Part shown: positions 44,461 to 53,824 of the stretch, in pieces
Layout of the letters: the number at the start of each line of letters is the position of its first letter
Numbering within the stretch: position 1 is the stretch's first letter
From: Floridanema flaviceps
GTDB lineage: Bacteria > Cyanobacteriota > Cyanobacteriia > Cyanobacteriales > Aerosakkonemataceae
Direction: 5' to 3' (one strand)
Length of the DNA: 64,000 bases
Assembly: GCF_041929275.1 (NCBI RefSeq)
Contig: NZ_JBHFNR010000015.1
The notes under the pieces: model-generated
The model's input: only the letters and a program-made list of their open reading frames with translations
What the model was told of the DNA's origin: nothing
Databases searched by the model: none
Program-made: the position numbers and the translations under genes

Positions 44461-46671
44461 ATGAAAAACTTGGAGCCATTATCATTTATAAGTGAAATTA
44501 TTCCATTTTCGGATTGTGCTGTAGGAGAAACAATTGTAAATAAAAGAAAAGTTATAGAAGAGGATAGTTTTCCTTTTGAGCAACTGAGTGTAATCGCTGA
44601 GCTAGAAAGCTGGCGCAAGGAAATTAACCGACCCATTTATTATATCCATAAATGGTGGGGTAGACGACTCGGTTCGGTATTTCGTGCTATTATTCTCTCT
44701 ACTTTTGCTTCTCAAGGTTCTGATATCCTTAGTTTGTTTTATCAACCTTGTAATTTAAAAAGAGTTAAAGTTTTCGATCCCTTTATGGGAAGTGGGACAA
44801 CAGTTGGAGAAGCTATCAAACTGGGTGCTACAGCAATTGGTAAAGATATTAATCCTGTAGCCTATTTTCTAGTCAAAAATGCTTTAATTAAGCTAGATAA
44901 ATCAAGAGTTATCGCCATATTTGAAGAGCTAAAAAACGCTGTAGCTGCTCAAATTCAATATTATTACACAACTATCCTAGATAATGGAGAGCCTGCTACT
45001 GTTCTTTACTATTTTTGGGTGAAATACTTGTCATGTCCAGCCTGCAACCATTCGGTTGATTTATTCTCATCCTACATCTTCTCAAAACACGCCTATCCTC
45101 ACAAGTTCCCACAGGCTCAAGTTATCTGCCCACAATGTAAAAATATTAATACAGTTCATTATGCTGCTCGTCAGATAACTTGCCAAAGCTGTCAGTTTGT
45201 TTTTAATCCTCAAATAGGTGCTGTTAAAGGTCCCAAAGCAACTTGCAACCATTGCCATCATACTTTTTCAATTGTTAAGTCAGTACAGAAAACGGGGAAG
45301 CCACCAGCACACCGAATGTACGCTAAGTTGGTGCTACTCAAAGATGGTTCAAAGCAGTATTTACCCATTAATCAGTATGACCGAAACCTGTATGAAGAGG
45401 CGAAGAAAGAATTAAGCATCCGTTCCAACGCTTACCCTGTTGTTGCTATAGCACCTGGTTACAATACTGACCAAGTACTCAATTATTGTTACCGTTACTG
45501 GCATGAAATGTTTAATGAACGTCAGTTATTAAGTTTGAGTATATTAGCAGGAAAAATTAAGCAAATAGATAATCGAGAGATTCGAGATTTATTTATCTGC
45601 CTTTTTTCTGGAACTTTGGAATTTAATAATATGTTTGCTTCGTTCAAAGGTGAGGGAACAGGAGCAGTACGTCATCTGTTTTCTCATCATATTTTGAAGC
45701 CAGAACGCACGCCATTGGAGGCAAATCTTTGGGGAACGCTCAAAAGTTCTGGTTCGTTTTCTACGCTGTTTGAAAGCCGTATTCTCAAAGCGATCGACTA
45801 TTGCACTCAACCGTTTGAAATCAAACCTGTTTGTCGTAAAGATAAGATTGAAACCCAAAAAGTTTATGGGTTGTCACCTGCTATTGATGAGGAAATAGCT
45901 GGAGTTTTTAATGAATTAAGTGAATTGAAACCAATTTATCTTTCTTGCGGAGATTCAGCATTTACGGATATACCAACAGAAAGTATTGATGCAGTTATTA
46001 CTGACCCTCCTTTTTTTGATAATGTTCATTATTCACAATTAGCTGATTTTTTTCATGTTTGGCAGTGCTATTTAAGCTCAGAAAGTGTTAGTTCTAAGGA
46101 GACAACGCGCCATCCGAATGAAGTTCAATCCAAAGAAGTTTCAATTTTTACTGACCGTTTGCAACGGGTATTTTCTGAGTGTCACCGAGTTTTGAAACTA
46201 GATGGGTTAATGGTATTTACTTATCATCATTCAAAAGCGGATGGATGGCAGGCTATTTTAACTGCTTTAGTTAAAGCGGGATTTGCAATTGTGGCTACTC
46301 ATCCTATCAAGTCGGAGATGTCTGTAGCGACTCCAAAAAGCCAAGCTAAAGAGCCAATTGATATTGATGTAATTATTGTTTGCCGTCACCGAGTTAAGGT
46401 AGAATTAAATGATAGTTTGGTAGATGCTTTGTCGGCTGCAACACAAAAAACTGCTCTTCAAGTTCAAAGGTTTAATGTTTATCAGCGGCATTTGAGTCGG
46501 AATGATGTGCTGGTTGTTTTTATGGCGCAACTTCTGAAACTGTTGTCTGTGCATCCAAATCTAGAAATAGCACTAAACTGGCTTGAGGCAAAACGTAGCC
46601 AAATTCAGCAATATGTTGAGGATATATATAATCAACAAACTTTCTCTAATCAATCGGTGAAATCACAATAA
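44461..46671 (+). CDS. Zn-ribbon-containing DNA methylase (COG1743-like)
   Basis: 736 aa. IYYIHKWWGRRLGSVFRAII resembles the WYSRKP entry of COG1743 methylases. Motif I is FDPFMGSGTTVGEA, with DINPVAYF after it. Cys pairs form several Zn-ribbon-like knuckles between about 190 and 270 (CPACNH, CPQCKN, CQSCQF, CNHCHH). The catalytic motif IV is ITDPPFFDNVHYSQL. The order motif I then motif IV with DPPF suggests an amino-methyltransferase (N6-adenine or N4-cytosine). Adjacent to the nuclease gene, it likely protects host DNA. It is a distant relative of the methylase at 60029-62857. Confidence 0.88.
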   Translation: MKNLEPLSFISEIIPFSDCAVGETIVNKRKVIEEDSFPFEQLSVIAELESWRKEINRPIYYIHKWWGRRLGSVFRAIILSTFASQGSDILSLFYQPCNLKRVKVFDPFMGSGTTVGEAIKLGATAIGKDINPVAYFLVKNALIKLDKSRVIAIFEELKNAVAAQIQYYYTTILDNGEPATVLYYFWVKYLSCPACNHSVDLFSSYIFSKHAYPHKFPQAQVICPQCKNINTVHYAARQITCQSCQFVFNPQIGAVKGPKATCNHCHHTFSIVKSVQKTGKPPAHRMYAKLVLLKDGSKQYLPINQYDRNLYEEAKKELSIRSNAYPVVAIAPGYNTDQVLNYCYRYWHEMFNERQLLSLSILAGKIKQIDNREIRDLFICLFSGTLEFNNMFASFKGEGTGAVRHLFSHHILKPERTPLEANLWGTLKSSGSFSTLFESRILKAIDYCTQPFEIKPVCRKDKIETQKVYGLSPAIDEEIAGVFNELSELKPIYLSCGDSAFTDIPTESIDAVITDPPFFDNVHYSQLADFFHVWQCYLSSESVSSKETTRHPNEVQSKEVSIFTDRLQRVFSECHRVLKLDGLMVFTYHHSKADGWQAILTALVKAGFAIVATHPIKSEMSVATPKSQAKEPIDIDVIIVCRHRVKVELNDSLVDALSAATQKTALQVQRFNVYQRHLSRNDVLVVFMAQLLKLLSVHPNLEIALNWLEAKRSQIQQYVEDIYNQQTFSNQSVKSQ

Positions 46672-46680
46672 TTAAATAGC

Positions 46681-46713
46681 CTAATCAGAAATGAGTAATA
46701 ACCGTCTGATTAG
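46681..46713 (+). terminator. weak hairpin after the methylase gene
   Basis: CTAATCAGA (46681-46689) pairs with TCTGATTAG (46705-46713) across a 15-nt loop, with no T-run. The remainder of the 46672-46922 gap holds no gene I can support. Confidence 0.4.
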
Positions 46714-46922
46714 ACTATCCTTCGGAAAACACTCAAAAAACTAGCGTATTCTCATCAAAACTCGCAGTGCTGCGATGCCCAATGGTGGTAATGATGAAGG
46801 AGAACAGACTTGGAACCAATTATACCAAATCCGGGTTAGTGAATACGTCATAAAATACTCCAACAATTGCCAGGATAGTGTGAGGAGAAAAGCTTAAATT
46901 GGGTTAATTAAATTATCTGATA

Positions 46923-47264
46923 TTACTCATGTTTCATCAATTCAACTGTGCGTTTTTCCCATTCATCTGCATCAATCAAATTAAACTCAAAAACTAATTG
47001 TTCTAAAGCTTGAAGCCATCGTTGATAATAGTCCCAACTCGGATCGTCTTTACAATGAGTTGCTTCCCATTGAGCGATCGCAGTGATTAACTCTTGGCGA
47101 AAGTCTTCCCATTCATAGTGTCCCTTTTTGGACAAAGCAAGGGCAATTCCAAAGGCGCGTTCTTCCCAAAATCGCTCAAATTTCAATGTTCCATAATCAC
47201 GCGGGGGAGAAGTTTCGCTACCCATCATGGAAGTGACTGCAAAATGTTCAAATCGAAGTTGCAC
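46923..47264 (-). CDS. nitrile hydratase beta/accessory-type protein
   Basis: 113 aa from GTG 47264, supported by GAGGAG nine bases upstream. FERFWEERAFGIALALSKKG, EWEDFRQELITAIAQWE and YYQRWLQALEQLV match the helical pattern of the N-terminal domain of nitrile hydratase beta subunits and their accessory proteins. It lies 46 nt downstream of an alpha-subunit fragment on the same strand. Because the alpha partner lacks its metal site, the locus is unlikely to give an active hydratase, though this gene itself looks translatable. Confidence 0.7.
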   Translation of the reverse strand: MQLRFEHFAVTSMMGSETSPPRDYGTLKFERFWEERAFGIALALSKKGHYEWEDFRQELITAIAQWEATHCKDDPSWDYYQRWLQALEQLVFEFNLIDADEWEKRTVELMKHE

Positions 47265-47310
47265 AGCTATTATCTCCTCAATTAACGATCGCTTTATCTA
47301 AACAATTCCA

Positions 47311-47589
47311 CTAAGCAGGAACCTTGACTTGGGCAACCCCCATCATCGCTTCTGGAGTCACCAAGGCGGCGAGTTCTGCTTCACTCATCCCTTCTGTTTG
47401 GGCTGGACGTTCTGGAAGCACAAACCAGCGAATTTGAGCGCTACTATCCCATACCCGCACTTCTTTCGATTCATCTAGTTCTAGCCCAAATTCCTGAAGA
47501 ACTTTACGAGGTTCTTTCACAGCACGGGAACAAAGATCGCTAAATCTATCCGTAAGAAACACCAGAGGTAATTGCGGCAGGGGAGGCAA
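47311..47589 (-). pseudogene. nitrile hydratase alpha subunit, C-terminal fragment
   Basis: The frame is open from a weak TTG at 47589. SRAVKEPRKVLQEFGLEL, VRVWDSSAQIRWFVLPERP and TEGMSEAELAALVTPEAMMG match the C-terminal half of nitrile hydratase or thiocyanate hydrolase alpha subunits. The metal-binding C-x-L-C-S-C cluster expected just upstream is absent: the residues there read LTVLPPLPQLPL. A stop lies a short way further upstream and no ATG is available. It is best read as a decayed gene. Confidence 0.75.
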
Positions 47590-47721
47590 AACTGTAAGCT
47601 TAAAGTAACTCCAATGCTGGGAACTGCGACGATTTTATCATAGCTAAACTACGACTGCCAAGACCTATCGTTTTGGCGAGTAAAACTCTGATAGAGGCGA
47701 CTATAATCATGGGTGCTAATA

Positions 47722-47753
47722 GTTTCCACATTTTTTAATTCTAGTTATCCACA
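47722..47753. promoter_or_regulatory. two DnaA-box-like 9-mers upstream of the SNF2 gene
   Basis: TTATCCACA (47745-47753) is an exact DnaA-box consensus, and GTTTCCACA (47722-47730) is a near match 23 nt away. Both are in the same orientation, 60-90 nt before the SNF2 start. Two sites are too few for an origin. A DnaA-regulated promoter or chance are both possible. Confidence 0.3.
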
Positions 47754-47814
47754 ATAAGTTGTATACTTGCAGAATCAAACACCAATCTCTTAAACTATTA
47801 TCCAGTAGCGAGCG

Positions 47815-50800
47815 ATGAAAATCCTTCACGGAACCTGGATTCCTCAACCAAACGGCAATTTCATCCAAAAGGGCGCATTTTACCTCTGGGTAGAAACTGA
47901 TATCTCACCAACAAAACCGAATAAAAAAAACATCCATCCCCGTCAACTTTCCCAATCAGACCTAGCTACATTTTTACACAAAGAACTAGGAATTATTAGC
48001 TCATCTTCCGAGCAAATAAATCAACAAATCTCCCCCAAATATTTCGCTCTCCCCACCGTCAACTCTCAACCCTTACCTTCACCAGAACTAGCCAAATATT
48101 TAGAAACCGAAATAGAAACTGAACCTACCGAATTTACATATTGGGAAATTACAACCTACGAAGTAGCTACACAAATCAAAACCGGAACCTATTCTTATGC
48201 CAAAGCTAACAATGTAATTAAACTACTCAACGACTTACACTTTCTAGCACAAAATAATTTAGCAGAAATTGTCATTGGCTCCGACCTCTTATTTTGGTAT
48301 CATTATACCCAATCTTTTAAAGAAATTATCCTCAAAGATCAATATATCCCAGCTTTAAAATATCGGGAAATCGTAAGTAACAAAACTAAAAAAAAGACAG
48401 CTACTAAAAATTTTGAAATTTATGCAGGCTGGGAAATAATTTCGAGAAAATATACGGAATTAGTGGCGCAATATACTGATTATATGCCCTTAGTATGTAC
48501 CGCTGGTTCCACTACAGCTAATAAACAAATTGAATTCTACTCTAAAGACAGCTTATTAAAGCATTTTTCCGAATGCTTATTACATGATATTGTCACCTGC
48601 ACTCCCTCCACAGCCAAATTTGACCAGCAAATCAAAGATACTTTAGTTTACCATTGTTTTTCTGGTGATTTAAATCAACCTAGAACCAGCAACCAAGCCT
48701 TAGAAGAATATCAACAATGGTCGGTTTGGAAAGAAAAACTAACTCGCAGTTCATCGGCTAGTAATTTTGATTTAGGATTTCAATTACAAGAAGCAAGTAC
48801 TCAAACAGATAAATGGCAAATCCACTTTCTAGTTACAGCCAAACCAGACCCATCTTTTAAATTGTTTTTAAGCGAATATTGGCAACTCAATCAAAAAGAT
48901 AAAACTGCATTACAAAAGCAATTAGGCAAAGACTTAGAAACACATATATTACTAAATCTCGGATATGCAGCGAAAATGTATCCTAAACTTTGGCAAGGAT
49001 TAGAAACTGACCAACCTACAGGATTACAGCTAAATTTTATAGAAGCTTTCGAGTTTCTCAAAGAAAGTGCTTGGATACTAGAAGATGCAGGTTATAAAGT
49101 GATTGTACCAGCTTGGTGGACACCCGAAGGTCGTCGTCGTGCTAAGTTACGTTTGAAAACCTCTTCTAGCTCAACAAAGAAAGCGGCTAATAATCAAGGA
49201 TACTTCAGTTTAGATGCTTTAATTGAATATCAATATCAACTATCTATTGGCGGTCAAGTTGTCACTCCTAAAGAATGGGAACAACTAGTTAATGCTAAAA
49301 CTCCCTTAATTCAATTTCGCGGTCAATGGATGGAACTAGACCCAGAAAAAATGCAACAAATGTTGGACTTTTGGCGAACTCACGCTCAAGAAAAGCCAAA
49401 TATGACGCTGATAGAATTAATGAAAATGATTGCTGAATCAGAAGATGATTTAGAAGTTGAACATGAGCAAAGTTTATCGGAGATGATTAGCAAGTTACAA
49501 GATAAAAGTAGACTACAAGTTATTGAAAATCCTTTCCTCTTAAAAGGTAATTTGCGCGATTATCAAAAACGGGGTGTATCTTGGTTGCAATATTTAGAGA
49601 ATTTAGGATTAAATGGCTGTTTAGCCGATGATATGGGTTTAGGTAAATCGGTACAAGTTATTGCTCGATTAGTCAATGAAAAAGTCGAGAAAGATTCTCC
49701 TCTCCCTACGCTATTAATTGCACCGACTTCAGTGGTAGGAAATTGGCAAAAAGAAATTGAAAAGTTTGCTCCTCATCTGCGAACAATAGTACATCATGGC
49801 AATAAAAGAATTCAAGGAAATGAGGAATTTAAAGCTGCTTGTTTGAAGCATGATGTGGTAATTACTTCCTTTACTTTAGCTAGGAAAGATGAGAAACTAT
49901 TAGCATCTGTAAAATGGCAGCGAATTGTCGTTGATGAAGCACAAAATATCAAAAATCCGAAAGCGGCGCAAACTCGCGCTATTTTAAAGTTAGAAGCACC
50001 TCATAAACTAGCTTTAACCGGAACGCCAGTAGAAAATCGGTTACTAGATTTATGGTCAATTTTTAATTTTCTCAATCCCGGATATTTAGGGAAGGAAGCA
50101 CAGTTTCGTAAGTTGTTTGAAATTCCAATTCAAAAGGAGAATGACCGGATTAAATCAGCAACTTTAAAGAAGTTAGTGGAACCGTTTATTTTACGGCGTG
50201 TCAAAACGGACCCAAGTATTATTAATGATTTACCAGATAAAGTTGAACAAAAGGTTTATTGTAATTTAACTAAAGAACAAGCTTCTCTTTATGAGGCTTT
50301 AGTCAAAGATGTTACTGAGAAAATTAAAGATTCTGAAGGGATTGAACGCAAAGGGTTGATTTTATCAACTTTGTTGAAACTCAAACAAATTTGTAATCAT
50401 CCAGCGCAATTTTTGCAGGATGGAAGTGAGTTTTCTGGGGAACGTTCTCATAAGTTGAGTCGATTAGTTGAAATGGTTGAAGAAGCTATTTCTGAAGGGG
50501 AGAGTTTGTTAGTTTTTAGTCAGTTCAAGGATATTTGTGATGGTTTAGAGAGATATTTTAAACAAACTTGTCATTATAATACTTACTACATTCATGGTGG
50601 AACTAATCGAGAGAAACGCGAACAAATGATTTCCCAGTTTCAAGCAGAGGAAACAGAACCTTCTGTGTTTATTTTATCTTTAAAAGCAGGAGGTGTGGGA
50701 ATTACACTGACTAAAGCGAATCACGTATTTCATTTTGACCGTTGGTGGAATCCAGCAGTGGAAGACCAAGCTACTGACCGCGCTTTTCGGATTGGTCAAA

Positions 50801-50988
50801 AGAAGAATGTTTTTGTGCATAAGTTTATAGCTATTGGAACTTTGGAGGAACGGATTGACCAAATGATTGAGGATAAAAAGAAGTTGTCTTCTGCGGTTGT
50901 TGGTAGTGATGAATCTTGGTTAACTGAGTTGGATAATGAGTCGTTTAAGCAGTTGATTAGTTTAAATAAGGCGGCTATTTTAGATTAG
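47815..50988 (+). CDS. SNF2-family helicase/ATPase
   Basis: 1057 aa. The N-terminal half (MKILHGTWIPQPNGNFI, later a cyanobacterial SNF2-associated region with AWWTPEGRRRAKLRLK) precedes the ATPase core: LRDYQKRGVSWLQYLENLG, DDMGLGKSVQ (motif I), TLLIAPTSVVGNWQ, VVDEAQNIKNP (DEAQ, motif II), LTGTPVENRLLDLWSIF, then the second lobe with LLVFSQFKDI, SLKAGGVGITLTKANHVF and RWWNPAVEDQATDRAFRIGQ. The family remodels or translocates on double-stranded DNA. It is followed after 16 nt by a SWIM protein, a pairing common in cyanobacteria and other bacteria. Confidence 0.93.
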   Translation: MKILHGTWIPQPNGNFIQKGAFYLWVETDISPTKPNKKNIHPRQLSQSDLATFLHKELGIISSSSEQINQQISPKYFALPTVNSQPLPSPELAKYLETEIETEPTEFTYWEITTYEVATQIKTGTYSYAKANNVIKLLNDLHFLAQNNLAEIVIGSDLLFWYHYTQSFKEIILKDQYIPALKYREIVSNKTKKKTATKNFEIYAGWEIISRKYTELVAQYTDYMPLVCTAGSTTANKQIEFYSKDSLLKHFSECLLHDIVTCTPSTAKFDQQIKDTLVYHCFSGDLNQPRTSNQALEEYQQWSVWKEKLTRSSSASNFDLGFQLQEASTQTDKWQIHFLVTAKPDPSFKLFLSEYWQLNQKDKTALQKQLGKDLETHILLNLGYAAKMYPKLWQGLETDQPTGLQLNFIEAFEFLKESAWILEDAGYKVIVPAWWTPEGRRRAKLRLKTSSSSTKKAANNQGYFSLDALIEYQYQLSIGGQVVTPKEWEQLVNAKTPLIQFRGQWMELDPEKMQQMLDFWRTHAQEKPNMTLIELMKMIAESEDDLEVEHEQSLSEMISKLQDKSRLQVIENPFLLKGNLRDYQKRGVSWLQYLENLGLNGCLADDMGLGKSVQVIARLVNEKVEKDSPLPTLLIAPTSVVGNWQKEIEKFAPHLRTIVHHGNKRIQGNEEFKAACLKHDVVITSFTLARKDEKLLASVKWQRIVVDEAQNIKNPKAAQTRAILKLEAPHKLALTGTPVENRLLDLWSIFNFLNPGYLGKEAQFRKLFEIPIQKENDRIKSATLKKLVEPFILRRVKTDPSIINDLPDKVEQKVYCNLTKEQASLYEALVKDVTEKIKDSEGIERKGLILSTLLKLKQICNHPAQFLQDGSEFSGERSHKLSRLVEMVEEAISEGESLLVFSQFKDICDGLERYFKQTCHYNTYYIHGGTNREKREQMISQFQAEETEPSVFILSLKAGGVGITLTKANHVFHFDRWWNPAVEDQATDRAFRIGQKKNVFVHKFIAIGTLEERIDQMIEDKKKLSSAVVGSDESWLTELDNESFKQLISLNKAAILD

Positions 50989-51004
50989 AAGGAAGATTGA
51001 AATT

Positions 51005-51844
51005 ATGGCTCAGTTTAGTCGAACATGGTGGGGTAAACGTTTTATTGCTGCTTTAGAAAAGTTTAGCGACCCAGCTAGATTGGGAAGAGGACGTTCTTAT
51101 GCTAGTGGGGGTAAGATTCTAGATTATCAAGTGAATAAGAATAAGATTACTGCGACTGTAAGAGGTTCTATTAATCACTATTATGGGATTCATAAAGAGC
51201 CTAGATATTCAACTACAATTGAGATTAAGGCGATTAAGGCTACTCAATGGTCGCAGGTAATTAAGGTTTTGTCTTCGCGAGCAAGTTTTGTTTCTAAGTT
51301 GTTAATGAATGAGGTTCCAGATAATATTGAGTCGGTATTTTCTGAGTTAGGTTTGCATCTTCTTCCTTACAGTGAAAGGGATTTTAAAACTAATTGTTCT
51401 TGTCCTGATTGGGCGAATCCTTGTAAACATATTGCTGGGGTATATTATTTGGTGGCTTCTCAACTTGACCATAATCCTTTCTTATTATTTGAGTTGCGGG
51501 GTTTGTCTAAGGAGGATTTACAAACTGAGTTATCTAAGTCTCCTTTGGGAAGGGTACTATCTGATGAAATTGCTGTTAAAGAAACTTCTTTATCTGCTGC
51601 TAGTTCGTATTTTTCAAGTTTGGAAAAGGTAGAGGTGGCGCAGGAGGTTAATTCGCGGGAATTTTGGTTGGGGAGTAAGCGATTACCTGCAAGGGTTGAG
51701 CTTATTTCTTCATCTAGTTTGCCAGCTATTTTGATTAAGAAGCAGGGGGATTTTCCGGCTTTTTGGCGTGAAGATGTTTCTTTTCTTCAAGTGATGGAAG
51801 AGTTGTATGAACGGGTGAGAATTAAAAATAAGGATATTTTTTGA
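51005..51844 (+). CDS. SWIM zinc-finger protein
   Basis: 279 aa. The SWIM motif is complete: NCSCPDWANPCKHIAGVYY (C-x-C...C-x-H) near residues 138-156. The N-terminus MAQFSRTWWGKRFIAALEKF is typical of SWIM proteins paired with SNF2 helicases. It probably binds DNA or the helicase. It is transcribed with the SNF2 gene (16-nt gap). Confidence 0.9.
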   Translation: MAQFSRTWWGKRFIAALEKFSDPARLGRGRSYASGGKILDYQVNKNKITATVRGSINHYYGIHKEPRYSTTIEIKAIKATQWSQVIKVLSSRASFVSKLLMNEVPDNIESVFSELGLHLLPYSERDFKTNCSCPDWANPCKHIAGVYYLVASQLDHNPFLLFELRGLSKEDLQTELSKSPLGRVLSDEIAVKETSLSAASSYFSSLEKVEVAQEVNSREFWLGSKRLPARVELISSSSLPAILIKKQGDFPAFWREDVSFLQVMEELYERVRIKNKDIF

Positions 51845-51918
51845 TTTGTTGATGAAAAAGTATCTTTTTTATCAACTAAATAAATTATAATAAAGAGTGA
51901 ATTAGCTCTCTTGTTCTC

Positions 51919-52827
51919 ATGGTGATTTATGATATTCAAAATCTGGTTAAAACGTATCCAGGTCAATCGAAGCCTGTAAACGATCGCATTACCCTACAAA
52001 TCCATCAAAGCGAAATTTTTGGCATTTTAGGGGACAATGGTGCAGGTAAAAGTACCTTAGTACGACAAATGGTAAACTTGCTCCCAAGTGATGCAGGAAC
52101 AATTACATTTCTGGGTAAAAATATCACTACTATTCCTCATATTGTGCAAATGAATGTAGGTTATATGCCACAAGAAAGTGGTGCTGTAAATAGTTTAACG
52201 ATCGCAGAAGCACTCTATTTTACCGCTCATTTACGGGGAATGAATCGTCGGGATGCTCGTCAAGAGTGCGATCGCTTGCTGCACCAATGGCAGATGGTAC
52301 AATGGCGTAATCAACCCGTCTCTCGTCTTTCTGGTGGACAAAAGCGTTTACTACGGTTGGCGGTAGCAATGGCAGGTTCGCCGACTGTGCTAATTTTAGA
52401 TGAACCTACCAACGATCTCGATCCGCAACGTCGGAAATTAGTGTGGGATAATCTGCGAGAAATCAACCAAAAACAGGAAACAACAATTATTTTAATTACT
52501 CATGATGCGATTGAGGCAGAAAAGGCGATTCAACGAGTGGGAATTTTGCATGATGGTAAACTAGTAGCGATCGGTCGTCCGAGCGAATTGAAACGACAGG
52601 TAGATCGAATGTTACGTTTAGAATTATTCTTTGAACCTGACAATCCGCCTATTTTACCCACTCAACTAACTTACAATCAATCTTCTCCGGGACATTGGCG
52701 CATTTTTTTAGAATGGCATCAAGTTGACCAAATTTTAAACACTTTAGATCTAACAAAAATTGATGATTTTCGACTTTATTCAGCAACTTTAGAAGATTTG
52801 TATCTGCATTATGCCACTCAATCGTAA
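51919..52827 (+). CDS. ABC transporter ATP-binding protein
   Basis: 302 aa. Walker A GDNGAGKST, Q-loop PQESGAV, signature SRLSGGQKRLL, Walker B VLILDEPTNDLDP and the H-loop ITHDAIEAE are all intact. It overlaps the permease gene by 17 nt. An exporter of the ABC-2 type with unknown substrate is likely. Confidence 0.93.
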   Translation: MVIYDIQNLVKTYPGQSKPVNDRITLQIHQSEIFGILGDNGAGKSTLVRQMVNLLPSDAGTITFLGKNITTIPHIVQMNVGYMPQESGAVNSLTIAEALYFTAHLRGMNRRDARQECDRLLHQWQMVQWRNQPVSRLSGGQKRLLRLAVAMAGSPTVLILDEPTNDLDPQRRKLVWDNLREINQKQETTIILITHDAIEAEKAIQRVGILHDGKLVAIGRPSELKRQVDRMLRLELFFEPDNPPILPTQLTYNQSSPGHWRIFLEWHQVDQILNTLDLTKIDDFRLYSATLEDLYLHYATQS

Positions 52828-53572
52828 GCGATTACCATTTTTACTGCAACTTTTCGATCTGCTGTGCATGGAATTAAGTAATTGGCGTTGGTCATGGCAG
52901 GTTATGGTATTAACAGCAACAATTACTCCAGTGCTGAGTATCATTGCTTTGGGTAGCTTTGCTGCCAAAAATGATCCCGAATCACTCTATGCTATTCTTT
53001 CTGGTAGCTTGGTGATGTCATTAATGTTTGGCAATTTGGGAAATATGTCGTCTCGATTTGCTTATATGCGTTTTTCGGGGGTATTAGATTATTATGCTAC
53101 TTTACCGATTAGGCGATCGCTATTATTAATTGCAGTAGTTTTAGCTTTTTTTTTCCTCTCTTTTCCGTCATTATTAATTACAATTATTTTCGGTGCCTGG
53201 TTTTTACATTTACCTTTAACTGTAAATCCTTTGATTTTATTAATAGTTCCTTTGTGTGTATTGCCATTAGCAGGAATTGGTGCTGTAATTGGCGCAAATT
53301 CTCCAACCCCAGAAGTAGCAGGAGGGTTAACACTTTTGGTGACAATGTTAGCATTATTTATTGGCCCAGTATTGTTACCTGCGAGTCGTTTGCCAGAAAT
53401 TGTGCAAATTTTAGGTTATTTTAGTCCAGCTACTTATGCAGCATCAGCATTAAAACAAACTTTGTTAGAACCTATAACGCAACGAATTATTATTGATTGT
53501 GTTGCATTAATTGGATTTTCGTTATTAACTCTCTGGTTTGTAGCTCGTAAGTTGCATTGGCAAAACCGTTAA
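52811..53572 (+). CDS. ABC-2 type permease
   Basis: 253 aa with about six hydrophobic segments (VMVLTATITPVLSIIALGSF, LLLIAVVLAFFFLSFPSLL, LILLIVPLCVLPLAGIGAVIG, LTLLVTMLALFIGPVLL and a last one near 225-245). It is the membrane partner of the overlapping ATPase. Substrate unknown; drug, lipid or polysaccharide export are the usual options for this type. Confidence 0.9.
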   Translation: MPLNRKRLPFLLQLFDLLCMELSNWRWSWQVMVLTATITPVLSIIALGSFAAKNDPESLYAILSGSLVMSLMFGNLGNMSSRFAYMRFSGVLDYYATLPIRRSLLLIAVVLAFFFLSFPSLLITIIFGAWFLHLPLTVNPLILLIVPLCVLPLAGIGAVIGANSPTPEVAGGLTLLVTMLALFIGPVLLPASRLPEIVQILGYFSPATYAASALKQTLLEPITQRIIIDCVALIGFSLLTLWFVARKLHWQNR

Positions 53573-53824
53573 AAGTAATTTTATCTGTTGCTCAAATTGT
53601 TGTTGCTGGATGGAGTTTAGGCGAGCGCCAATTCATTTTTGAGCGATTCAAGCAACTTTGATAACTCGCTAAACACTGGATCAATAGCAGTTTTAATTTG
53701 GGCAAAACCAAAAGATATTATCCAATACCTACCAAAGAAGCAACTTGCGTTGTGGGAAGGAAGTTTAAATTTTAAGCTATGATAGCTTGGAAAAGCCCAA
53801 ATATTAGGGACTAACTTTTTATTT

